In this document: positions 1 to 6,753 of the stretch, piece by piece | Numbering within the stretch: the stretch's first letter is position 1 | How the letters are laid out: each line of letters starts with the position of its first letter | From: an uncultured Collinsella sp. | GTDB taxonomy: Bacteria > Actinomycetota > Coriobacteriia > Coriobacteriales > Coriobacteriaceae | Assembly: GCA_902470915.1 (NCBI GenBank) | Contig: CABRIB010000053.1 | Span: 1-14,154 of the forward strand | DNA: 14,154 bases | Reading direction: 5' to 3' | Made by a program: the position numbers and the translations under genes | Notes under the pieces: model-generated | The model's database searches: none | What the model was told of the DNA's origin: nothing | Seen by the model: only the letters and a program-made list of their open reading frames with translations

Positions 1-2
1 CC

Positions 3-36
3 GTCTCGTGGGCTCGGAGATGTGTATAAGAGACAG
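3..36 (+). other. Nextera/Tn5 transposase sequencing adapter (artefact)
   Basis: These 34 bases match the Illumina Nextera read-2 adapter exactly as I know it, ending in the 19-bp Tn5 mosaic end at 18-36 (AGATGTGTATAAGAGACAG). This is library DNA left in the assembly, not genome sequence. Bases 1-2 are probably also foreign. Open reading frames that begin in it give the well-known spurious peptides starting MCIRD or MYKRQ and should be ignored. True genomic sequence starts at about base 37. Confidence 0.98.
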
Positions 37-559
37 CAATGCGGCGGTCGCGCAAAATGGTCCGCACGTAATACCAGTCGCCCACACAGCCCGACAAATG
101 CAAGCCGGCCGCCAGGTAGCACAGCAGCGGATAGCCCGAAAACGCAAACCCCAGGGCAAGCGCCGCCGTCACAACAACCGTCGGCGCCAGGCAAACCGCC
201 ATGTACCGCCGGCGCGAATACACAACGCCCTCGGCGCAGGCATAGATCATCGCCGTCTCGCGATTCGCCCCAAAGGTCACCTTCGCGCCCGCAGGCGCCA
301 GCAGCTTAAAAAACACACCGTGCACCAGCTCGTGCACGGCAAACGACGCCATTGAGATCGCAGCCAAGCCGACTATCCAGCCCACGACAGCCATCCAGCC
401 GCCCGCGTCAGCCGCATCCAAGTCTGCAGGCCCGCCCAGCAGCATAAACACCGGCACCAGGCACACGGCAAACACGCCGACTACGACCATCCCCCACACG
501 AAGCAAGCGTGCAGAAAATCCTCGTCCTCAAACGCATGTATGTTGGAAATCTCATTCAT
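37..559 (-). CDS. DUF3267 family membrane zincin (putative metallopeptidase), 3'-truncated
   Basis: The first 174 codons are present; the 3' end is cut off by the adapter. The protein starts MNEISNIHAFEDEDF and has a hydrophobic segment at about residues 20-41, a second at about 55-75, a zincin-type HELVH motif at 76-80 (two His ligands and the catalytic Glu), and further hydrophobic stretches at about 127-160. A late GLHLSGCVGDWYY segment near 152-164 matches the family's conserved histidine and GD region. This architecture fits DUF3267, predicted integral-membrane zinc peptidases of unknown substrate. The ATG at 559 is the first in frame after an upstream stop; its ribosome binding site is weak. 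It is transcribed divergently from the methionyl-tRNA synthetase gene. Only the last few tens of residues should be missing, judging from family length. Family assignment is fairly secure; peptidase activity is inferred. Confidence 0.85.
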
Positions 560-601
560 AGCATCTTAGGATAGCGCCCCTGCCACGCACCCGCCCGCAT
601 G

Positions 602-610
602 TGCGATAAT
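602..610 (+). promoter_or_regulatory. Candidate extended -10 promoter for metG operon
   Basis: TGCGATAAT matches an extended -10 element (TGn followed by a -10 with 5 of 6 consensus bases). It lies about 80 bases before the metG start in the gap between the divergent DUF3267 gene and metG. No good -35 hexamer is seen 16-18 bases upstream, which an extended -10 can tolerate. The same nonamer occurs upstream of the DegV gene on the other strand, which supports the call slightly. Confidence 0.4.
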
Positions 611-691
611 GTCGAACGATATGCACGAATTGACCACCGCGCCGCCGAGCCCCGCGCCCGGCCGCGCCCTCAACATATGCGAAGGAGTCCC

Positions 692-2842
692 ATGGCATCC
701 AAATACTCCATGAACGACCGTCCCAGCTGGCCTCGCCGCGCCATCGTTACCGCCGGCGAGCCCTACGGCAACAAGGGCCTTCACTTTGGCCACGTCGGCG
801 GCGTCTTTGTCCCTGCCGACTTCTTCGCCCGCTTCCTGCGCGACCGCCTGGGCCGCGAGAACGTCATCTTCACCTCGGGCACCGACTGCTATGGCTCGCC
901 CATCATGGAGAGCTACCGCAAGCTCAAGGAGAACGAGGGCTACGACAAGTCCATTAGCGAGTATGTCGAGTCCAATCACTCCCGCCAGGCCGCGACCCTC
1001 AACAACTACAACATCAGCTGCGACATCTACGGCGGCTCGGGCCTTGAGCCGGCTGCGCAGATTCACAACGAGGTGACCGCCGAGATTATCAAGCGCCTGC
1101 ACGAGCAGGGCACCATCTCCAAGCGCTCCACGCTGCAGTTCTACGATGCCAAGGCCGGCACGTTCCTCAACGGCCGTCAGGTGATCGGCCGCTGCCCCAT
1201 CCAGGGCTGCAAGTCCGAGAAGGCTTATGCCGACGAGTGCGATCTGGGCCACCAGTTTGAGCCCGAGGAGCTCATCGCGCCCAAGAGCCAGCTCACCGGC
1301 GAGGTGCCCGAGCTGCGCCCGGTCGACAACCTCTACTTCGACCTGCCGGCCTACCTCGACTTTATGAAGACCTATACCGCCAAGCTCGCCCAGAACCCGC
1401 AGGTTCGCTCCGTGGTCTCCAAGACCATGGAGGAGTGGCTGCTGCCGGCTCAGCTCTACATCCAGAACAAGTTCCGCGAGGCCTTCGATGCCGTCGAGGA
1501 TCAGCTTCCTGAGCACACCGTGCTGGAGCCCGAGGGCAACAAGAGCAGCTTTACCGTCACCTTCCCCAGCTGGAAGGAGCGCGACGATGCCCACGCAGTG
1601 CTCGCCAACGGTGGCGTGCGCTTCCGCAGCGGCAAGGCGCTCGTGCCCTTCCGCATCACCGGCAACATCGACTGGGGTGTTCCGGTGCCCGAGGTCGATG
1701 GCGTCTCCGACGTCACCTGCTGGTGCTGGCCCGAGAGCCTGTGGGCGCCCATCAGCTACACCCGCACCGTGCTCGCCCGCGACGCCCGTGCCGCCGGCGT
1801 GACCGAGGGTGTCGCCGCCCAGGACGCCGCCCTCATGGGCGAGCCCGCCGCCAATTCCACGCAGGTCCCCGCGCCCACCTACCAGCACAGCTCGCTCGAC
1901 TGGCGCGACTGGTGGTGCTCTGATGACGCTCAGATTTACCAGTTCATCGGCCAGGACAACATCTATTTCTACTGCATCGCGCAGACCACCATGTGGGAGG
2001 CCCTGGGCTGGGGCCTCACGCAGAGCACTGTCAGTGCCTGCTACCACCTGCTCTACATGGGCAAAAAGGCCAGCTCGTCCTCGCAGACGCCTCCCCCGCC
2101 GGCAGACGACCTGCTCAACCACTACACCTGCGAGCAGATGCGTGCGCACTGGCTGTCGCTCGGCCTGTCCGAGAAGCCGGTAAGCTTTAGCCCTAAGGCA
2201 TACGACACGCGCGTGACCGGCAAGGACAAGGACGGCAACGAGGTGCGCGCCTGCGACGACAAGCGCGTTATCGACCCGGCCCTTAAGGAGAGCGCCCTTT
2301 TGACCGGCGTGTTCAACCGCCTGGCCCGCAGCTGCTTCTACGGCGTCGCCGTCAAGGAAGGCGACGAGAGCCCCTACCGCAACGGCTGCATCCCCGCCGG
2401 TGCCGCTTCTGACACCGTGGTCGAAGCCGCCCAACAGGCAGCCCTCGCCTTTGAGCAGGCCATGTACAAGTTCGAGACGCACCGCGCGCTTGCCGTGTGC
2501 GACGACTACCTGCGCGCCGCCAACAAGCGCTGGAGCGACGCCTCCAAGGCCGCCAACAAGCTCGAAGGTGAGCCGGCAAACGCCGCGATGACACAGGCCC
2601 TCGTCGACGCTTTTACCGAGTTGCGCGTGGCAACCGTGCTCATGCACGGTATTGTGCCGGCCGGCTGCGAGCTCATCTGTGAGTACTTCGACGTCGATCC
2701 GGTCGCCTTCTTTAGCTGGGATAACATCTTTGCCTCCACGGACGAGTTTGTGGAGAGCCTGGGCGAGAAGCCCGGCGAGCACCGCGTGAAGCCGCTGCCC
2801 CCGCGCTTCGACTTCTTTAGCAAGCACGAGAGCCAGTACTAA
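692..2842 (+). CDS. metG: Methionine--tRNA ligase, class I, divergent archaeal/eukaryotic-like type
   Basis: This 716-aa protein should charge tRNA-Met with methionine in the cytoplasm. The class I HIGH motif is HFGH at residues 31-34, within a GEPYGNKGLHFGHVGG stretch. A zinc-knuckle insertion is visible with candidate ligands C168, C173, C183 and H187. NIDWGVPVP at 325-333 resembles the WG(T/V)PVP segment of archaeal/eukaryotic MetRS rather than the E. coli form. The expected KMSKS loop is replaced by KKASSSS (458-464). A helical anticodon-binding region fills the C-terminal part and the protein ends near PLPPRFDFF, as in core MetRS, with no C-terminal EMAP-type tRNA-binding domain. The ATG at 692 was chosen because AAGGAG (682-687) sits four bases upstream; the in-frame ATG at 677 has no such site. 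An rRNA methyltransferase follows after 37 bp. Some databases may label it only 'class I tRNA ligase family'. Confidence 0.88.
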   Translation: MASKYSMNDRPSWPRRAIVTAGEPYGNKGLHFGHVGGVFVPADFFARFLRDRLGRENVIFTSGTDCYGSPIMESYRKLKENEGYDKSISEYVESNHSRQAATLNNYNISCDIYGGSGLEPAAQIHNEVTAEIIKRLHEQGTISKRSTLQFYDAKAGTFLNGRQVIGRCPIQGCKSEKAYADECDLGHQFEPEELIAPKSQLTGEVPELRPVDNLYFDLPAYLDFMKTYTAKLAQNPQVRSVVSKTMEEWLLPAQLYIQNKFREAFDAVEDQLPEHTVLEPEGNKSSFTVTFPSWKERDDAHAVLANGGVRFRSGKALVPFRITGNIDWGVPVPEVDGVSDVTCWCWPESLWAPISYTRTVLARDARAAGVTEGVAAQDAALMGEPAANSTQVPAPTYQHSSLDWRDWWCSDDAQIYQFIGQDNIYFYCIAQTTMWEALGWGLTQSTVSACYHLLYMGKKASSSSQTPPPPADDLLNHYTCEQMRAHWLSLGLSEKPVSFSPKAYDTRVTGKDKDGNEVRACDDKRVIDPALKESALLTGVFNRLARSCFYGVAVKEGDESPYRNGCIPAGAASDTVVEAAQQAALAFEQAMYKFETHRALAVCDDYLRAANKRWSDASKAANKLEGEPANAAMTQALVDAFTELRVATVLMHGIVPAGCELICEYFDVDPVAFFSWDNIFASTDEFVESLGEKPGEHRVKPLPPRFDFFSKHESQY

Positions 2843-2879
2843 AACACTCGACATGTAATGGAATGGGAAGGAAAAACGG

Positions 2880-3983
2880 ATGTCCAAGCCGCGTCGTCGT
2901 AAGCAAAAAAAGCAGGTCAAGCCCGAGCTCAAGCTTAGGCAGTTTGCCGCCACCGAGCTTTCCGACCAGCTTGCCGCCCTTCCCTGCGCCGCCGACCTGC
3001 CGCGCTTTATGGTCGACACGGTCGCCGGCGCCTATGCGCCCGCCGATGCCGAGCTCATGATCGAGGGCTTCGGCGCCGCGGCCACACGCCCGGTCACGCT
3101 GCGCGCCAACACGCTCAAGGCGACCGCCGAGGACATCGCTGCGGCGCTCGGTGCCGCCGGCATCGCCCACAACCCCGTCGCTTGGTACCCAGACGCCTTT
3201 ATCCTGCCCGAGGCCCAGGTTTCCGATCTGTGGGATCTCGACATCTACCGCAACGGCAAGATCTACCTACAGAGCCTGTCGTCCATGATGCCGCCTTTGG
3301 TGTTGGGCGCCCAGGCAGGCGAGGACATCCTGGACATGTGCGCAGCCCCTGGCGGCAAGACGACGCAGATCACCGCCCTCACCCAGGGCCAGGCGCATCT
3401 CACAGCCTGCGAGATGAGCATTCCCCGCGCCGAAAAGCTCGAGTCAAACCTCCATCGCCAGGGTGCCAAAAACGTGCCCGTCATGCGCATCGACGCACGC
3501 GAGCTCGACGAGTTCTTCCGCTTTGACCGCATCCTGCTCGACGCTCCTTGCACCGGCACAGGCACCGTCATCAGCGGCAACGAGAAAAGCCTGCGCGGCC
3601 TGACCGAGCAGCTGCTTGGCAAGTGCGCCCGCTCGCAGCGCGCGCTTCTGGACCGCGCCATGGGAGCCCTCAAACCGGGCGGCACGCTCGTCTATTCGAC
3701 TTGTTCGATCTTGCCGCAGGAAAACGAGGACGCCCTGCAAGAAGCCCTCGACAAGCACATGGACTGCGAGCTCATCCCCCTCGACGGCACGCCAAGCGAA
3801 AGCGAAGCACGCCGCGCCCAGGAAGCCGGCGAGGAGCCGCATATCGAGAGCAACGCTCTCGCCGAGGCCATCGCCGCGGGTCAGGTATCGGCCGTCGCCA
3901 ACGGCCTGCCCGGCACGCTGACCATTCCGCCTAGCCGCGACTTTGAGGGCTTCTACATTGCCCTGATTCGAAAACGCAGCTAG
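2880..3983 (+). CDS. RsmB/NOP (NOL1/NOP2/sun) family SAM-dependent rRNA m5C methyltransferase
   Basis: This 367-aa protein should transfer a methyl group from S-adenosylmethionine to carbon 5 of a cytosine in rRNA. A basic N-terminus (MSKPRRRKQKKQ) is followed by the family's N-terminal domain (about 20-125), then the Rossmann methyltransferase core. The SAM-binding motif I is DMCAAPGGKT from residue 152. The DAPC motif (221-224) carries C224, and YSTCSI carries C275, the two cysteines used by this family for release and for covalent attack on the base. It ends with DFEGFYIALIRK, typical of the family's last strand. GGGAAGGA (2865-2872) lies seven bases before the ATG. The 37-bp gap to metG suggests one operon with a translation theme. 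RsmF-like is the closest named group, but it lacks a long C-terminal PUA-like extension, so I give no symbol. Confidence 0.9.
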   Translation: MSKPRRRKQKKQVKPELKLRQFAATELSDQLAALPCAADLPRFMVDTVAGAYAPADAELMIEGFGAAATRPVTLRANTLKATAEDIAAALGAAGIAHNPVAWYPDAFILPEAQVSDLWDLDIYRNGKIYLQSLSSMMPPLVLGAQAGEDILDMCAAPGGKTTQITALTQGQAHLTACEMSIPRAEKLESNLHRQGAKNVPVMRIDARELDEFFRFDRILLDAPCTGTGTVISGNEKSLRGLTEQLLGKCARSQRALLDRAMGALKPGGTLVYSTCSILPQENEDALQEALDKHMDCELIPLDGTPSESEARRAQEAGEEPHIESNALAEAIAAGQVSAVANGLPGTLTIPPSRDFEGFYIALIRKRS

Positions 3984-4007
3984 CGCACGGATCCAAAACT
4001 CAACAAG

Positions 4008-4178
4008 CTATCTCTGTGCGCGTTTGCCCTGCTGGTTGCGATGCTGTTTAAGCATCGTGCGCTCCTTGCGCTCGGCCCTTTTGCCCTTAATGGCCGTGAC
4101 CACAAAGTAGATGACCGCGGCGGCAACGATTGCGCCCACACACAGGCCAATCGAGCCCAACATTGCCGAAAATTCCAT
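4008..4178 (-). CDS. Small single-pass membrane protein, 56 aa, unknown function
   Basis: This short gene encodes one hydrophobic helix at about residues 6-30 (LGSIGLCVGAIVAAAVIYFV region) and a strongly basic tail (KGKRAERKERTMLKQHRNQQ, about 31-50). By the positive-inside rule the tail should face the cytoplasm. A good ribosome binding site, AGGTGA on the minus strand (4185-4190), lies six bases before the ATG at 4178, which is the main reason to accept so short a gene. It is convergent with the methyltransferase gene (24 bp between the two stop codons) and divergent from the TIM-barrel gene. I do not recognise a family. It is probably missed by annotators that use a 60-aa cutoff. Confidence 0.72.
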   Translation of the reverse strand: MEFSAMLGSIGLCVGAIVAAAVIYFVVTAIKGKRAERKERTMLKQHRNQQGKRAQR

Positions 4179-4369
4179 ACCGCGTCACCTCTCTTTTAAA
4201 CGGGACTTTCAAGATAGCACCTCGATCCCCGCCACCACAGCTCCTTCACGTTCGCCTGCCCTTCGGTCTAACGGATGGCGCGGTGGGGAAAAATCAACTC
4301 GTCAAACGATTTAGCATTCGCAATTCCGGCTGCATCGTGCCGGCCGTCGTCACACAGAATCGAGTCTCC

Positions 4370-5461
4370 ATGGACACCCTCAACGACCTAAACGAGCGCG
4401 TCGACGCCTTTGTCGGCACCAGCTCCTTCGACACGCCTGCCGCGGCAAACGACCAAGCTCCCATCGATGTGCCCGCCGAGGTTCACGAGGACATCGTCGC
4501 CTCGGTCGATTTCTCCGAGGTCGAGCTCGCAGACGAGTTCACCGAGCCCCAGGTATCCGTGACCCCCAACGGACTGCTCCCCATGGAACCGCTGCCCATC
4601 GACGGGCGTTTGCGCAAGGCGGCCCTTCGCATGCCCGACGAGATCGAGGAGGCCAGCGGCTTTACGCTCTTCGGTCGACGCATCAAGTCGCTCATTTACA
4701 CCACCGACGTGGCCGTCATCCGCAACTCCAATGCCGATGCTGTCTTTGCCGTTTACCCCTTCACGCCGCAGCCGGCCATTACGCAGGCGCTGTTGACCGT
4801 CGCCGAGTGCCCGGTCTTTGTGGGCGTAGGCGGCGGAACTACGACCGGTAAGCGCTCCGTGCAGATGGCAGCTGTCTCCGAGATGCAGGGCGCAGCGGGC
4901 TGCGTGGTCAACTCCCCCGCCACTGCCGAGATGGTCGAGCACATCACCAATATCGCCGACATCCCCGTCATCGCCACGGTCGTTCGCTGTGACGACGATG
5001 CTCACGCCAAGGTGCGCGCCGGAGCCAAGATTCTCAACATCGCCGCCGGCAAAAACACGCCCCAGGTCCTGCGCGAGCTGCGCGAGCACTATCCCAACCT
5101 GCCGCTCATCGCGCCGGGCGGCAAGACGCCCGAGAGCATCCGTGAGACCATCGCCGCCGGCGCCAACGCCATCATCTGGACGCCGCCTTCGGCCCAGCAG
5201 TTACAGACCGACATGATGCAGCGTTATCGCAAGATGAAGGAAGACGCCACACCTGTCATCTCGCGCGACGATGTGCCCATTATCGACCAGGTCGCCGCCG
5301 CCGAGGTCAGCCAGGTCGAGAACATGAATCCCGATGTGCCGATTCCCGACGAAGTCATCGAGCGCGTCGCTTCGATCCACGAGCGCGTCGAGGAGCATCG
5401 CGCCAACCGCGGCCTCAAGCCGTCACTGCACGGCTTCTTCTTCCGCGGAAAGAAACGCTAG
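4370..5461 (+). CDS. TIM-barrel (beta/alpha barrel) protein with acidic N-terminal extension, unknown function
   Basis: The 363-aa product has three parts. Residues 1-75 are acidic, Ala/Pro-rich and probably disordered. Residues about 80-288 form a beta/alpha barrel with a DxxV strand pattern, VGVGGGTTTGKRS (151-163), ADIPVIATVV (196-205), a KILNIAAGKNT strand (220-230) and APGGKTPESI (248-257). The GGG and PGGKTPES loops look like phosphate-binding loops of ribulose-phosphate-binding or aldolase-like barrels. Residues 289-363 are a charged tail ending in a basic FFFRGKKR. Homologous barrels of about 250 aa are common in Firmicutes as 'beta/alpha barrel domain' or 'hydrolase' proteins without proven activity. 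The ATG at 4370 is chosen because further upstream the frame overlaps the opposite-strand small gene and reads as non-coding; the ribosome binding site is weak, so the ATG at 4583 remains possible. A strong terminator follows. Confidence 0.75.
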   Translation: MDTLNDLNERVDAFVGTSSFDTPAAANDQAPIDVPAEVHEDIVASVDFSEVELADEFTEPQVSVTPNGLLPMEPLPIDGRLRKAALRMPDEIEEASGFTLFGRRIKSLIYTTDVAVIRNSNADAVFAVYPFTPQPAITQALLTVAECPVFVGVGGGTTTGKRSVQMAAVSEMQGAAGCVVNSPATAEMVEHITNIADIPVIATVVRCDDDAHAKVRAGAKILNIAAGKNTPQVLRELREHYPNLPLIAPGGKTPESIRETIAAGANAIIWTPPSAQQLQTDMMQRYRKMKEDATPVISRDDVPIIDQVAAAEVSQVENMNPDVPIPDEVIERVASIHERVEEHRANRGLKPSLHGFFFRGKKR

Positions 5462-5473
5462 CCGCAACAGCAA

Positions 5474-5511
5474 GGCCCGCCCCACAAACGTGAGGCGGGC
5501 CGTTTTCGTTT
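5474..5511 (+). terminator. Intrinsic terminator after TIM-barrel gene
   Basis: GGCCCGCC (5474-5481) pairs perfectly with GGCGGGCC (5494-5501). CAC and GTG extend the stem inside, and GTTTTCGTTT follows. It starts 13 bases after the stop codon. In the opposite direction the hairpin lacks a T-tract, so it is a poor terminator for the convergent DegV gene. Confidence 0.9.
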
Positions 5512-5542
5512 GAGCAATCACGCAGCGATGTGATGGGGCAAA

Positions 5543-6433
5543 TTAATCCACGCGCTTGTCGCCCATAAAGAAGAGCGCCACCGTACCAGGTCCGGTATGC
5601 GAGCCAATCAGAGTACCGATGTCATTGATCTCAATCTTGCCTTTAAGCTGCGGAACCTGTTCCTCAATCAGCGCCGCGACCGCCTCGGCATCCTCGCGGC
5701 ACGCCGAGTGCGACATGATGCACTTACCCGAATAATCCGCACCGTCCTGCACGTGTGCCATCATGGTCTTAGCCATCTCGGAAATCGCGCGCTTCTTAGT
5801 GCGAATCTTCTCACGTGGCGACAGCTTGCCGTCGCAATCGACCGTCATAAGCGGGCAAATCTTAAGCGCCGTGCCGATGATCGCACTCGCAGCCGAAATG
5901 CGACCGCCTCGTAGGTAGCTCGACAGATCGGTCGAGAAGAACCAGTGGTGCAGGTTGAGTTTGTGCTCCTCGATCCAGGCAGCCGTCTCGTCGAGTGAAG
6001 CCCCGCTATCGCGCACGTCGGCGGCATATTCCAGCAACAGGCCAAAGCCCGAAGACGCCGCCAGCGAATCGATGACGCGCACCTTGCCGTCCTGGGGATA
6101 GCGATCCGCGAGCATCTGCGCCGCAACGCAGGCCGATCCATACGTGCCCGAAATACCCGACGACAACGTCAGGTGCAGCACGTCTTTACCCTCGGCAACA
6201 AATGGCTCCCAAAACTCCTCGTACTCACCCACGCTCACCTGAGACGTCTTGGGCATGGCACCCGCGGCAATCTGGGCAAAAAACTCGTCCGGTGTAATCG
6301 ACTGATACAGATCGTCCGTATAGACAACATCGTCGATCTCGTAATGAAAACGCACGACAGGGATATTGCGCGACGCAAAGAACTCACGGGTTCGGTCGGC
6401 GGCGGATTCACAGGTCAGGACAAAATCACTCAT
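5543..6433 (-). CDS. DegV family fatty-acid-binding protein (FakB-like)
   Basis: The 296-aa product starts MSDFVLTCESAADRT, the classic DegV N-terminal strand. TSQVS (63-67) and SSGISGTY (91-98) match the two conserved serine/threonine loops that hold a fatty-acid carboxylate in DegV/FakB proteins. Later features are the LRGGRISAAS segment and a C-terminal GSHTGPGTVALFF, the conserved H-G-P-G loop. Family members bind fatty acids and present them to the kinase FakA; no FakA is in this window. The start at 6433 was chosen because AAGGAG on the minus strand (6440-6445) lies six bases upstream. The in-frame ATG at 6451 would place that site inside the gene. Length is normal for the family. It is divergent from fbp. 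Confidence 0.93.
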   Translation of the reverse strand: MSDFVLTCESAADRTREFFASRNIPVVRFHYEIDDVVYTDDLYQSITPDEFFAQIAAGAMPKTSQVSVGEYEEFWEPFVAEGKDVLHLTLSSGISGTYGSACVAAQMLADRYPQDGKVRVIDSLAASSGFGLLLEYAADVRDSGASLDETAAWIEEHKLNLHHWFFSTDLSSYLRGGRISAASAIIGTALKICPLMTVDCDGKLSPREKIRTKKRAISEMAKTMMAHVQDGADYSGKCIMSHSACREDAEAVAALIEEQVPQLKGKIEINDIGTLIGSHTGPGTVALFFMGDKRVD

Positions 6434-6461
6434 ATGAGGCTCCTTACTCATTGCTGCGCAA

Positions 6462-6470
6462 ATTATCGCA
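6462..6470 (-). promoter_or_regulatory. Candidate extended -10 promoter for DegV gene
   Basis: On the minus strand TGCGATAAT forms an extended -10 element about 29 bases before the DegV start, identical to the one proposed upstream of metG. No convincing -35 hexamer is present at the usual distance. Confidence 0.42.
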
Positions 6471-6741
6471 CAGTGAGCCTACATACGGTACATATGTCCA
6501 CTATTTACCAAATCGAACCAAAAATAGCGAACATCTTTACCACCATCGTTTCCACCGACCCCACGCATAAATATCTGAGAAAACACCCTCTGTCGTCTCC
6601 ACCCAACCGACACATCTACCTTCACTAAATCGATTTACCAAACCGTTCAGCCGACAATTCAGCCGCTGGCGCAAAATCGAAACAAAAGCGGCACATACTG
6701 ATAAACGTTTGACGTTGTATATCAGTTTTACCAGCCCCATC
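6471..6741. other. Intergenic region between divergent degV-family and fbp genes
   Basis: The gap between the two divergent starts is about 320 bp. It is richer in A/T than its neighbours and I see no credible gene in it. It holds four same-strand copies of TTTACCA (6504, 6536, 6634, 6727), two of them extended to TTTACCAAA. It also holds a weak promoter candidate for fbp, TCGAAA (6677-6682) and GATAAA (6700-6705) with a 17-bp spacer. TTGACG at 6709 has no matching -10 downstream. Promoters for both genes should lie here, but only the DegV one is moderately supported. Confidence 0.5.
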
Positions 6742-6753
6742 GGAAGGTGTTTC

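Noticed and set aside
8..355. Plus-strand reading frames starting in the first 40 bases
   Set aside because: They begin in the sequencing adapter and run antisense to the DUF3267 gene; the products are Arg-rich and have no domain pattern.
566..3019. Long minus-strand open frame of 817 codons opposite metG
   Set aside because: It is the antisense shadow of metG caused by high GC at third codon positions; metG has clear family motifs and this frame has none.
3983..4021. Terminator between the methyltransferase and the small membrane gene (GCGCAC/GTGCGC)
   Set aside because: The stem is only 6 bp with a 27-base loop, and no T-tract follows.
6709..6714. TTGACG as a -35 box for fbp
   Set aside because: No -10-like hexamer lies 15-19 bases downstream; the expected site is CAGCCC.
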